Shown: positions 41,543 through 49,314 of the stretch, one piece after another
Numbering within the stretch: position 1 is the first letter of the stretch
Layout: each line of letters begins with the position of its first letter
DNA from: a virus
Direction: 5' to 3' (one strand)
Virus record (IMG/VR): IMGVR_UViG_3300020473_002209
Span: 62,001-126,000 of that record
DNA length: 64,000 nt
The notes under the pieces: model-generated
What the model saw: only the letters and a program-made list of their open reading frames with translations
Databases searched by the model: none
What the model was told of the DNA's origin: nothing
Made by a program: the position numbers and the translations under genes

Positions 41543-43125
41543 TAGAGCAAGATAACAGGATCATAACTTTTTCAGATGAATCCAGAGAGCTAATTCGAGT
41601 TGGCGTTGAGAAGTTGGCAGATGCTGTCCGTGTAACAATGGGCCCAAGCGGTAAGAATGTCTTAATTGAGCATCTCAATGCTCCCCCAACGTTGACCAAA
41701 GATGGTGTGACTGTTGCTAGGGCGATTAATTTACGAGATCGTTTTGCAAATTTAGGCGTTCAGCTTGTGCGTGAAGCAGCTCAACGTACAGCTGAAGAAG
41801 CTGGTGACGGAACAACCACTGCGACCGTGCTGGCTTGCGCTATCTTTCAGGAAGGATTGAAAGCATTAGCTGGCGGTCATGAATTGAGAGATATTCGATC
41901 AGGTATTCGAGAAGCTTCAGAGCAACTGTGCAAAGAAGTTAGCGCTAGCGCCGTTCCCGTTAAGTCAGATGAGGATCTCCAAAGGGTTGCCAACATTTCC
42001 GTGAATAACGAACCAGAGCTGGCTGATTTGATTGTTCAGGCGCTAAAAGCTGTAGGCAATCATGGGACCGTAACAGTAGATGAAGCAAAGGGGTTTGAGA
42101 GCTCTCTAGAGGTCGTAGATGGCTGCGAATTAGATCGTGGGTATGTTTCACCATATTTTGTTAACAAGCCTGCCAGAATGTCTTGTGAGCTTGTTAAACC
42201 AGCTATTTTGGTTACTGACCAGCGAATAAGCTCTGTTCATGATATCATGCACTTTATGGAAGAAGCAGCAAGAGATAATCGTCCGTTGGTTGTAATTGGG
42301 CCAGAGACGACGGGCGACGCTCTTCAGGGATTGATACTGAATCATTCAAAAAATCTAATACGAGCTTGTGTTCTTGCAGCTCCTGAGTTTGGCACTTCAC
42401 GTCTTGAAGCCCTACATGATCTTGCGATATTGCTTGGTACCGAGCTTTTAACCGGTGAACCTTCGGGATGGAGATCAACAAAGCTTAGTGAATTGGGTTC
42501 CTGCAAGAAGATGACGTCATACAGGTTCAGAACAATTTTTATCGGTCCGGCTGGGACAGAAGAGAACGTGAATAATCGGATTAGCCAGATAAAAGAGGCT
42601 TCTATCGAGTATTCAGACGACAAAGAGATGCTAAGTGTGTTTATTCGTAGGATCAAGCGCATGAATAGTGGCATTGGTATTTTACGAGTTGGCGGCTCTA
42701 CCGAAGCAGAAATAAGCGAAAGAAAAGACAGGGTTGAAGATGCGCTTTATGCAACAAAGGCTGCAATGGAAGAAGGGATTGTTGCTGGGGGTGGATCCCT
42801 GCTCGCAAAGGTAGCGGAGTCTAGACTTAGGAAAGACAAGGGCACTTTGTCGATTGGTCATAAGATCTTGTATAACGCAGCCCAGCAGCCGCTTAAGCAG
42901 ATTGCTTCGAATTGCGGCTCTGTTCCCGAAGTAATTCTAGAAAAAATAATTGAAAAACCCAAGAATTTTGGGTATAATGGAAATTCCGGGAAAGTTTGTA
43001 ATCTAATGAAAGAAGGGATCGTTGATCCAGCAAAAGTAACAAGGCTTGCATTGCAAAATGCATCGAGCGTATCCATTAATTTACTCTCAATAGGATGCGC
43101 CATGGTTAGGGATGATGAGTTGTAG
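41539..43125 (+). CDS. groEL: GroEL-type chaperonin
   Basis: A full-length group I chaperonin subunit (528 residues). DAVRVTMGPSGKNVLIE, TKDGVTVARAI, GDGTTTATVLA (ATP site) and the apical-domain segment are present, and the second equatorial half (EEGIVAGGGSLLAKV) is complete. The Gly-Gly-Met tail is absent. No GroES or gp31-like gene was recognised in the window, so it may use host GroES, a co-chaperonin elsewhere, or work alone as reported for phage EL GroEL. ATGA-type overlap with the preceding gene. Confidence 0.95.
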   Translation: MIEQDNRIITFSDESRELIRVGVEKLADAVRVTMGPSGKNVLIEHLNAPPTLTKDGVTVARAINLRDRFANLGVQLVREAAQRTAEEAGDGTTTATVLACAIFQEGLKALAGGHELRDIRSGIREASEQLCKEVSASAVPVKSDEDLQRVANISVNNEPELADLIVQALKAVGNHGTVTVDEAKGFESSLEVVDGCELDRGYVSPYFVNKPARMSCELVKPAILVTDQRISSVHDIMHFMEEAARDNRPLVVIGPETTGDALQGLILNHSKNLIRACVLAAPEFGTSRLEALHDLAILLGTELLTGEPSGWRSTKLSELGSCKKMTSYRFRTIFIGPAGTEENVNNRISQIKEASIEYSDDKEMLSVFIRRIKRMNSGIGILRVGGSTEAEISERKDRVEDALYATKAAMEEGIVAGGGSLLAKVAESRLRKDKGTLSIGHKILYNAAQQPLKQIASNCGSVPEVILEKIIEKPKNFGYNGNSGKVCNLMKEGIVDPAKVTRLALQNASSVSINLLSIGCAMVRDDEL

Positions 43126-43170
43126 TAATCAGTTTTTCCACGCTGGTATAATTAAATAAGGATAGAAAAT

Positions 43171-43467
43171 ATGCCGATCGCTAATAAAGATATTCCATAC
43201 GTCCGTGAGGATCGTCTACATAAAGAAATGAGCTTCCTCTCTTATAAGAGAGACCAGCTCCTGCGTCAGATTAGGAAAGAAAGAAAAGACGAGATTCTTG
43301 CAGAACGGTTGCATTCTATGGAAACAGATATTTGCTATATATTTAGAGAGCTCGAGCGACGCGCAGCCAGGAAGGTAGCACACCAAAAATTCATGCAGAA
43401 AAAAAATGCCAAAAGAAGTCATTTTAAGCGTGATAATCGTGCAAATCGCAACAAAAATAGTGTATAA
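43171..43467 (+). CDS. Small basic helical protein, 98 residues
   Basis: Arg/Lys-rich, coiled-coil-like centre (YKRDQLLRQIRKERKDEILAE), strongly basic tail. Might bind nucleic acid. TATAAT at 43147-43152 and AAGGAT precede the ATG. No known domain. Confidence 0.62.
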   Translation: MPIANKDIPYVREDRLHKEMSFLSYKRDQLLRQIRKERKDEILAERLHSMETDICYIFRELERRAARKVAHQKFMQKKNAKRSHFKRDNRANRNKNSV

Positions 43468-43523
43468 TATAAAAGACAGTAGGGAAAGACCTGTTGTTGT
43501 TTCACTAATCCCCGGAGGCCATT

Positions 43524-44285
43524 TTGGTTTTAGAAAGTTATTTTAGCGAGGTTGGAAAACATTCACTTCTTACTCGTGCTGAAGAAGTTGAATTAGCGAA
43601 GGCTATTGAGGCTGGAGACCAGCTTGCACGCGATCGGATGATCCAAGCAAATCTTAGGCTTGCTATTTCGATTGCTAAGAATTTCCGCGACAAAGGTTGT
43701 TCTTTTGAAGACCTTGTACAAGAGTCTAACATCGGATTGATTCGAGCCGTTGATAGATTTGACTGGCGGAAAGGATTCAAATTTAGCACGTACGCTGTTT
43801 GGTGGATTCGCCAAGCGGTGCAATCGCACGTTGCAGGACAGTCGGGGGCTATTAAGATGCCCACGTCAGCGCGTGCTGTCTTGTATAAGGCGTACAAGTT
43901 CAGGGAAGAGTACACAGAAGCCTTTAAGTGCGAGCCATCTCCTCAGGAGGTTGCAACCGCTGTAGGTGTGCCTGTTGAGACGCTTAAGGCAATTCGCAAA
44001 TCAGGTGCTCCACAAATCTCTCTTGATCGTCCTATCAATTCTGATGATTCGGGTAGCCGCACGTTTGCAGAGATTGTTGGTGGTGTTGATGACACAGACC
44101 CGGGTGACGAGCTTGACAAAGTCGTTATTCGTGAAACGCTTGTCGAGGCCCTTAAGGCTCTCTCATCGCGTGAGGAAAAGATCATTCGCTTGCGTTTCGG
44201 CCTCACCGAAGACGGTACAGACCATGTAAATTTTCCAATCACAAACAAAGAACACAAAGAAGTAATTAAGCGAGGTGCAAAATGA
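43524..44285 (+). CDS. Sigma-70-family factor lacking region 4.2
   Basis: 253 residues. Region 1.2/2 is full (LVLESYFSEVGKH, QANLRLAISIAKNF, FEDLVQESNIGLIRAV for core binding, KFSTYAVWWIRQAV for -10 recognition) and regions 3 and 4.1 follow (SSREEKIIRLRFGL). After that the usual -35-binding helix-turn-helix is missing and the chain ends in an unrelated 20 residues. The next gene, overlapping by ATGA, begins with a helix-turn-helix, so the -35 reader appears to be a separate polypeptide. TTG start after CCGGAGG. Confidence 0.88.
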   Translation: MVLESYFSEVGKHSLLTRAEEVELAKAIEAGDQLARDRMIQANLRLAISIAKNFRDKGCSFEDLVQESNIGLIRAVDRFDWRKGFKFSTYAVWWIRQAVQSHVAGQSGAIKMPTSARAVLYKAYKFREEYTEAFKCEPSPQEVATAVGVPVETLKAIRKSGAPQISLDRPINSDDSGSRTFAEIVGGVDDTDPGDELDKVVIRETLVEALKALSSREEKIIRLRFGLTEDGTDHVNFPITNKEHKEVIKRGAK

Positions 44286-44563
44286 GTATGCCAAAAGGAT
44301 TCAAAGCAGACAATGGGTACGCAACTGTAGGAGACAGAGGCGGCAAGGGCTATAGAGAGATCGCGGAGATTATGACAGGCGACGGCTTTCCTATGAAGCA
44401 TTCTGCTGCCCGTAATTATTTCTTGTCAGGCATGAGAAAGCTCGCTGCACCGATTTGTGAAATGCACGGTTTGTCAAGTGATGAAGTAGACCGCATTGCT
44501 CTCGATCCTCGTTTTCAAGAGTCAGTTGCTGACATTATCGAAGAGGAAGGGATTTCATTATGA
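44282..44563 (+). CDS. Helix-turn-helix protein, detached sigma region 4.2 candidate
   Basis: 93 residues. The core YREIAEIMTGDGFPMKHSAA followed by RNYFLSGMRKLA has the plan of sigma region 4.2 (x-x-E-I-A, turn, then recognition helix and basic helix end). Start overlaps the sigma stop as ATGA, giving coupled, equal translation. It could pair with the sigma body to read late or middle promoters. An unrelated small regulator is the alternative. Confidence 0.7.
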   Translation: MSMPKGFKADNGYATVGDRGGKGYREIAEIMTGDGFPMKHSAARNYFLSGMRKLAAPICEMHGLSSDEVDRIALDPRFQESVADIIEEEGISL

Positions 44564-44898
44564 TCAATCTCATCCTTGGCTATATCGATGATCTTCGAAG
44601 CCACACAGAGCTTTTAGAAGCTCTCAATTGGGATGATGAATTGACAGCAGAATTTACAAACGAGCTTAAGGCTATGCTTCTCGCAGCACCACCGAATGTT
44701 GACAAGGCTTTGTTCTGGTTAAAGAACACTCCTTGGGATTGCTTTGATGGCGGTGCAATGCCAGATTCAGTTGCTATAGCTGTAGAGAAGTGTATTCGTA
44801 AATCTGAAGCACTAGTAATGAAAGAAATAGCTGCGAGGAAAGACCAAGTCTATGCTCTTCCTCACGCTAACAAGAACGACGAACCGGAGTGGAATTAA
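44560..44898 (+). CDS. Hypothetical protein, 112 residues
   Basis: Helical, acidic, no known motif (SHTELLEALNWDDELTAEFT). ATGA overlap with the helix-turn-helix gene, so it is expressed with the sigma pair and might modulate it. Confidence 0.6.
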   Translation: MINLILGYIDDLRSHTELLEALNWDDELTAEFTNELKAMLLAAPPNVDKALFWLKNTPWDCFDGGAMPDSVAIAVEKCIRKSEALVMKEIAARKDQVYALPHANKNDEPEWN

Positions 44899-44900
44899 AG

Positions 44901-45233
44901 ATGAGAACGTTTGACAGATATATAAACAGAAGAAACATTACAGATCCCCATGCGTATTTCGCAGCGAAGGGTATTACGACAGATGAACAGCTTCATAAAT
45001 GGTGCGAGAACCATGAAGTTGAGCCGCCGAGCATTTCGTTATTTGGCACAACACCAGCTCAAGAAGCCCCAGAGCCAGCGCCTAAAAAAGCCGCGGCTGC
45101 GAAGAAGGCTTCAGCAAAAAGAGTTACTGCCCCTGAAGACTCGACCGAGACGTGGCATGTACCGGCTGCAGAGCGCCCCCTTAAGAAGCAAGTTAAGAAG
45201 TCACCACCCAAGAAGCGTAAGGCTACGAAGTGA
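44901..45233 (+). CDS. Protein with histone H1-like Lys/Ala/Pro tail
   Basis: 110 residues. The first ~50 are compact; the second half is a Lys/Ala/Pro-rich tail (PKKAAAAKKASAKR; KKSPPKKRKATK) like the tails of H1 or bacterial H1-like DNA-binding proteins. Might compact DNA or bind nucleic acid. ATG at 44901 chosen over a GTG at 44889. Just after the sigma group. Confidence 0.6.
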   Translation: MRTFDRYINRRNITDPHAYFAAKGITTDEQLHKWCENHEVEPPSISLFGTTPAQEAPEPAPKKAAAAKKASAKRVTAPEDSTETWHVPAAERPLKKQVKKSPPKKRKATK

Positions 45234-45418
45234 GTGCAGCGTTAAAAAAGATATTGCCTTCATCATTACGAGAAGCGTTGTTTTCAGTAATGACATTTTG
45301 CAATGTAGGCGTTACAACTTTTTTTGTGATGATGGGGCATTATCCTGAAGCTGCGTTTAGTTGTGTGACTTCGCTGCTTTGTTTTGGCATGTGGGTTTCT
45401 GAAATTAACAAAAAATAG
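45230..45418 (+). CDS. Small membrane protein, 62 residues
   Basis: Two hydrophobic stretches (ALFSVMTFCNVGVTTFFVMM and AAFSCVTSLLCFGMWVSEI). GTG start overlapping the preceding stop. Function unknown. Confidence 0.58.
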   Translation: MSAALKKILPSSLREALFSVMTFCNVGVTTFFVMMGHYPEAAFSCVTSLLCFGMWVSEINKK

Positions 45419-45429
45419 TAAGGGTTACT

Positions 45430-46086
45430 ATGTTTAGGAAGGTTCTAGAGTGGCCAGATTCCGCTCTTAAAAATAAGTCTGTTCCATTTACTCGTGAAGA
45501 CCCAACGTCCTGGATCGATGATTTACGAGACAGCTTTACTGTTACAGGGGGTCTAGGATTAGCCGCCCCACAGATCGGTATTTTTCGTCGAGCTATTGTC
45601 GTTAACCCATCTCATCTAAGCATTTCTGATGATGAAATGCTTTTAATGATAAACCCACGTCTAGAATTGTCGGGTGAGACTTATAAGAACAATGAGGGCT
45701 GTTTTTCTGTTCCGTACACAGCCGGAAATGTTCCGAGATATTCACATTGCAAAGTTGTGTTTTATAATGAAGATTGGGAGGAGCAGTGGTTAAATCTTCA
45801 AGGGCTAGCAGCAGCATGCGTTCAGCATGAAGTTGACCACCTTGATGGAATTCTTTATTTAGACAGAATGGGTCGTATGTCACGTCAGCTTCTTATCAAG
45901 AAGATAAAAAAGCAAAAAAAGAAGCTTGCAGATCTTGAAAGAGCGGCACAAGAAGAATTTGATAAAGACCATGCAGAGCTGCTAGCTGGGTTCGGTGGAA
46001 AAGAAAAGACTAAAACAACTCATTCGCGGAAAAGGAAGCCCAAACCGCGTAGAAAGAGCAAGAGGCAAAGAAGCCGTAAGAAGTAA
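45430..46086 (+). CDS. def: Peptide deformylase with basic C-terminal tail
   Basis: Removes the N-formyl group from new proteins. The three family motifs are intact: GLGLAAPQ (41-48), NEGCFSVP (Cys ligand), and QHEVDHLDG (HExxH, 133-137). After residue ~160 it has an extra coiled coil and a very basic tail (SRKRKPKPRRKSKRQRSRKK) not usual in the family. The tail is encoded by bases that also encode the start of the next protein. Phage deformylases are known from marine phages. Confidence 0.93.
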   Translation: MFRKVLEWPDSALKNKSVPFTREDPTSWIDDLRDSFTVTGGLGLAAPQIGIFRRAIVVNPSHLSISDDEMLLMINPRLELSGETYKNNEGCFSVPYTAGNVPRYSHCKVVFYNEDWEEQWLNLQGLAAACVQHEVDHLDGILYLDRMGRMSRQLLIKKIKKQKKKLADLERAAQEEFDKDHAELLAGFGGKEKTKTTHSRKRKPKPRRKSKRQRSRKK

Positions 46087-46333
46087 AGAGTTTGCTCCGG
46101 GCGATATTGTCATATATTCTTCGATTGTGAAAGATGCACTGTTTAAAGACGAGAATGACGGTAAGGTCTATCTGTGTTTAGGTGATGCTGAAAGTGATGA
46201 TCTTGGCGTATTAGGCAGTCTTTTATCTGGCTCGTTTAATGATCTTCGAGTGATAGCAGTGCTGGAAGACTGTGGTGATGTGCATTTCTTTTTACCTGAA
46301 GAGTTAGAGGTAGCAAAAAAAAATGATAAGTAA
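45995..46333 (+). CDS. Protein with SH3-like barrel, out-of-frame overlap with deformylase
   Basis: 112 residues. A basic N-terminal 30 residues are followed by a barrel-like part (EFAPGDIVIYSSIVKD, then GKVYLCLGDAE). Start is GTG at 45995; no later ATG, GTG or TTG occurs before the barrel, so the 92-nt overlap with the deformylase tail seems real. Alternatively translation begins at a non-standard codon near 46080. Function unknown. Confidence 0.58.
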   Translation: MEKKRLKQLIRGKGSPNRVERARGKEAVRSKEFAPGDIVIYSSIVKDALFKDENDGKVYLCLGDAESDDLGVLGSLLSGSFNDLRVIAVLEDCGDVHFFLPEELEVAKKNDK

Positions 46334-46658
46334 TCTAATGTTAGACCATATAGCGATAAATGTTGATAGTATCGAGGATTCTGTTAGCTGGTATAGAGAT
46401 GTTACGGGCGCGACAGTCGATTATGCAGATGACACATGGGCGATGCTTGACGTTGAAGGGTCTAAGATCGCCTTGACAGTCACTTCACAACACCCACCGC
46501 ACATCGCTTTTCGAGTCTCGACATTAGAAGAATTGGGCTCTGAATATCGTGAACATCGTGACGGGAGCTGTTATGTTTATAAAGTAGATCCAAGTGGGAA
46601 TACTATCGAATTAATCTATTGGAGAAGTAATGGCACAGAAGACGCTCAAGAGGGGTGA
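46323..46658 (+). CDS. Glyoxalase/VOC-superfamily protein
   Basis: 111 residues with two beta-alpha-beta-beta units: MLDHIAINVDSIEDSVSWYRDVTGA and the paired HIAFRVST, ending DPSGNTIELIYW. Possible metal ligands are the His in each start strand and the Glu near the end (NTIELI). Activity (lyase, dioxygenase or resistance-type binding) cannot be told. Confidence 0.75.
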   Translation: MISNLMLDHIAINVDSIEDSVSWYRDVTGATVDYADDTWAMLDVEGSKIALTVTSQHPPHIAFRVSTLEELGSEYREHRDGSCYVYKVDPSGNTIELIYWRSNGTEDAQEG

Positions 46659-46881
46659 TGTTGTGAGGCGCTCGATTCGCGGCGCAAGAGGATTTTTTTA
46701 TCCTGACTTAAGCGGCAAACAAATCATGGTCCGTGAAGACTGCTTGGCAGAATCACAGGTCGGGTGGAATCATTGCCAGAATTATGAGGCCTTTCATGCT
46801 CCTTGCACATCGTTTGCTGAAAAAGACAGATATGATTCTACGACAGAAAAGATGATTGTGTGGGTAGACAAGAATGGCTAA
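46630..46881 (+). CDS. Small SH3-like protein, 83 residues
   Basis: Starts KRGDVVRRSIRGARG, the recurrent small-barrel pattern of this phage. Cys and His residues are scattered but form no clear zinc motif. Overlaps both neighbours. Confidence 0.58.
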   Translation: MAQKTLKRGDVVRRSIRGARGFFYPDLSGKQIMVREDCLAESQVGWNHCQNYEAFHAPCTSFAEKDRYDSTTEKMIVWVDKNG

Positions 46882-47212
46882 AAAGAGAAAAGCAAGAGTT
46901 AGAAAGACAGATACATCTAAGTGGTCAAAGCCTAACCCAAATGTCAAGGTTACTAACCCCCACGTTACTTTATTGATACCAAGTGGGAAGTGTCCTGTAA
47001 CTTTAGAGGGTAATGATAGGACCGCAATTCGTGATTGGATTCTCGAGTTAACAAGGATTAAGCCTCCTAACACCACGTATCAGGCGTCTGTGTACAAGTA
47101 TTGGGTGAGAGATTTCTACGAATCATATTCCCAAGAATACAAAGACGTAGGCGCTGTAATAGACACCATGGTTACTGGAAAAGTTAATAAGTTATCAGAC
47201 ATAGGAGTATAA
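46874..47212 (+). CDS. Hypothetical basic protein, 112 residues
   Basis: A basic N-terminus (KKRKARVRKTDTSKWSK) and a compact alpha/beta remainder. No known domain. ATG overlaps the previous gene by 8 nt. Confidence 0.58.
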   Translation: MAKKRKARVRKTDTSKWSKPNPNVKVTNPHVTLLIPSGKCPVTLEGNDRTAIRDWILELTRIKPPNTTYQASVYKYWVRDFYESYSQEYKDVGAVIDTMVTGKVNKLSDIGV

Positions 47213-47220
47213 AATGCCCA

Positions 47221-47577
47221 GTGTACTATCGAGCTAAAAATCTCGCCATCAATAATGGGAGAACATACCACCTGGCTGCCATTTTAAGAAGAAATGGTAG
47301 GGTTGTCAAGATCGGTGAGAATACTGACAAGACTCACCCAAGATTTAAGCGACAATATGAGGATGGCACATGGGCTTCGCATATGCACGCAGAGATGAAC
47401 GTCCTTAGGTTTGCGAAACCCGGGGATGAGATTGAAGTAATGCGCTTCAAAAAATGCAGCCATGAGATAACGATGGCAATGCCTTGCTCTCTTTGTATAG
47501 AGCAAATGCGTAAAGCTGGAATTAAGAAGGTAAGATATACCAATTGGGAAGGCGAGTGGGAGACCATGGAAGTATGA
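47221..47577 (+). CDS. Cytidine deaminase-fold protein
   Basis: 118 residues with a zinc deaminase core: MHAEMNVL (His ligand and Glu) and MPCSLCIEQM (two Cys ligands), then VRYTNWEG. It differs from the dCMP deaminase at 26.5 kb and might act on free nucleosides, RNA or DNA. GTG start; the AGGAG at 47201 is about 15 nt upstream, rather far. An ATG at 47214 is in another frame and closes after 8 codons. Confidence 0.75.
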   Translation: MYYRAKNLAINNGRTYHLAAILRRNGRVVKIGENTDKTHPRFKRQYEDGTWASHMHAEMNVLRFAKPGDEIEVMRFKKCSHEITMAMPCSLCIEQMRKAGIKKVRYTNWEGEWETMEV

Positions 47578-47855
47578 TAAGAAAAGGTTCTGTAGTAAGA
47601 AGGAAGCCAAATGATTTTTGCTCGCTAAGTCTTGCGCTGCGTTATGATGTTTTGACAGCTCTTTATCCACCCGAGTCAGAAATCTGCATTGTTACAGCAG
47701 GCCCTAAAGAAGTCGACTTAAGCACTCATGACCGTAACTACACGGGAAAAGTAAATTTAATAATTCTGAAAAAAGGGATCGAAGTGATTTATAATGGTAA
47801 ATGGTACGGTCCTTGTGATATAAACGCTTTTGAAGAGGTTAAAAAGAGTGGTTAG
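47574..47855 (+). CDS. Small SH3-like protein, 93 residues
   Basis: Begins MIRKGSVVRRKPNDF, another small-barrel start, then beta-rich (GKVNLIILKKGIEVIYNG). Start overlaps the deaminase stop as ATGA; an earlier in-frame start at 47544 is inside the deaminase. Function unknown. Confidence 0.58.
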   Translation: MIRKGSVVRRKPNDFCSLSLALRYDVLTALYPPESEICIVTAGPKEVDLSTHDRNYTGKVNLIILKKGIEVIYNGKWYGPCDINAFEEVKKSG

Positions 47856-48039
47856 TGAATTATACCTTATCAAGAAATTAAAGGCTCTACCCAGGCAACT
47901 TTCTATTTTTTATCCCTTTGGGCTCTGCGGTGGAGAGATAGTACTCTGTATTCGGGAAAATTCAGAATTTGCAAAAGTGCTTTACTGCGGTGAGCTGTTC
48001 ACTGTCCCTAGAGAATACTTATCAGTATGGGCATCATAG
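47848..48039 (+). CDS. Hypothetical protein, 63 residues
   Basis: Beta-rich (GGEIVLCIRENSEFAKVLYCG). GTG at 47848 is preceded by GAGGT by about 10 nt and overlaps the previous stop. Probably another small barrel. Confidence 0.5.
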   Translation: MVSELYLIKKLKALPRQLSIFYPFGLCGGEIVLCIRENSEFAKVLYCGELFTVPREYLSVWAS

Positions 48040-48209
48040 ATCTTGGGACAATTGTAAAGCTTGGTGGCGGTGACATTGCTGTCGTTATTGGTTTACTTCA
48101 TGGAGGTCCATTGGGAACGTTTTACACTATTCTGGTCGGTGATGAAGTCAGAGAGATTGATGATTCACAAATAATCGCGGTAGCACCTTTTGGAGATGAA
48201 GAACAATGA
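48027..48209 (+). CDS. Small SH3-like protein, 60 residues
   Basis: GTIVKLGGGDIAVVIGLLHGG followed by YTILVGDEVREI gives four or five strands. Overlaps neighbours by 13 and 4 nt. Function unknown. Confidence 0.55.
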   Translation: MGIIDLGTIVKLGGGDIAVVIGLLHGGPLGTFYTILVGDEVREIDDSQIIAVAPFGDEEQ

Positions 48210-48553
48210 GTGTAAACATAATGTACTCTGCGTTGTGCTTTATAGGTTTACATGTCATGGTGTGGTTCTCGACCAATTTACAGTTTATGAGCGCACCATG
48301 GTCTGCAAAAAGCCTGTGGGTTTCATTAACACTGGCAATCCCAATTTCGATGCTTGCTTATTTCGGGTCGAGGTTTGGGTATAGCGCTCTTGGTGACTCC
48401 GCTTGGGGCGTAAGGTTTTTAGCGTTCTCTTTATCTTACCTAACATTTCCGTTTATGACGTATTATTTTTTGGGCGAATCGATGTTCACTCTTAAGACAA
48501 TGCTTTGTATTATTTTGTCTTGTGCTATCTTAGCCATACAGCTTTTTATGTGA
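48206..48553 (+). CDS. Four-span integral membrane protein
   Basis: 115 residues with four predicted spans (SALCFIGLHVMVWFST, WVSLTLAIPISMLAYF, RFLAFSLSYLTFPFMTYYF, TMLCIILSCAILAIQLF) and the short motif GESMFTLKT between the last two. Small exporter-like or half-transporter shape. Such proteins occur in other marine phages; the role is unknown. Confidence 0.68.
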   Translation: MSVNIMYSALCFIGLHVMVWFSTNLQFMSAPWSAKSLWVSLTLAIPISMLAYFGSRFGYSALGDSAWGVRFLAFSLSYLTFPFMTYYFLGESMFTLKTMLCIILSCAILAIQLFM

Positions 48554-48559
48554 TATTTA
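48552..48559 (+). promoter_or_regulatory. GATATTTA motif, candidate late promoter
   Basis: Variant of CATATTTA only 5 nt before the ATG at 48565; if used, the mRNA would have almost no leader, so weak. Confidence 0.25.
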
Positions 48560-48564
48560 TAATC

Positions 48565-49314
48565 ATGGCTACATTCACTAGAGAAGACTTCGAGGATGTG
48601 TACTCAACTGCTCGTATGGCACACATGGGGCAGAAGAGACGAACAGGCGCAGAGTATTTTACTCATCCCTCTGAAGTCAGAAATATCGTGCGCAAATATT
48701 ACCCTGATGACTATGCCGCGCAGATGGTTGCTTTGCTTCACGACTCACTAGAAGATGCACCCGGCTCAACGGTGGGTTCAATTGAAGAGATGGAGTCTTT
48801 TATCCTCGGATCGATTGGTGATCCTGCATCAGGCCAAGAAGTTGTCGACGCTGTTAGAAGCCTAACACACGCCAAGGGAACAGACTACGGGTCTTACGTT
48901 GCTTCTTTGCTGGGGAACCCGCTTGCGCTGAGGGTAAAGCTTTCTGACATGCTGCACAATCTTTCGTCATCCCCCTCACCCCGCCAGAAAAAGAAGTATG
49001 AAGATGCTTTAGCGATCGCCTCTGACACTGCGGGTGGAGTACCTACAGACATCAGTCCACAACATTGGGATGATTTAACATCTTTAACAGAAACATCTGA
49101 CAGGCGCGCTTTAAGATTACTAATAAGGGAATATATGAAACCCATAAGCACGATAGAAAAAGGCTGCACCGTACGTTGCACTGAAACCGGAAGAGTGGGT
49201 ATTGTCTTAGAGAAGCGTAGGGGAGCTGATTGTATGTACGCTCGAGTGCTTTGGGACACCAACGAAACGACTCTTACTGAAACAGTTGAGCTTCAGCTAG
49301 TAAAGCCCGCTTAG
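48565..49314 (+). CDS. HD-domain (p)ppGpp hydrolase-like protein
   Basis: 249 residues. The first ~150 match the SpoT/MESH1 hydrolase domain: ARMAHMGQKRRTGAEYFTHPSEV, the HD motif ALLHDSLEDA (His59-Asp60, with the Glu-Asp pair) and VKLSDMLHNL. No synthetase domain. It could remove ppGpp and so keep the host from a stringent response. The C-terminal part has RALRLLIREYMKP, a tag-like helix, then an SH3-like piece (GRVGIVLEKR). ATG at 48565 chosen for the domain start. Confidence 0.82.
   Translation: MATFTREDFEDVYSTARMAHMGQKRRTGAEYFTHPSEVRNIVRKYYPDDYAAQMVALLHDSLEDAPGSTVGSIEEMESFILGSIGDPASGQEVVDAVRSLTHAKGTDYGSYVASLLGNPLALRVKLSDMLHNLSSSPSPRQKKKYEDALAIASDTAGGVPTDISPQHWDDLTSLTETSDRRALRLLIREYMKPISTIEKGCTVRCTETGRVGIVLEKRRGADCMYARVLWDTNETTLTETVELQLVKPA

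Noticed and set aside
43440-43468. Promoter for the sigma gene
   Set aside because: TATAAT at 43463 is good but the -35 (TGCAAA) is poor; not listed as a feature.
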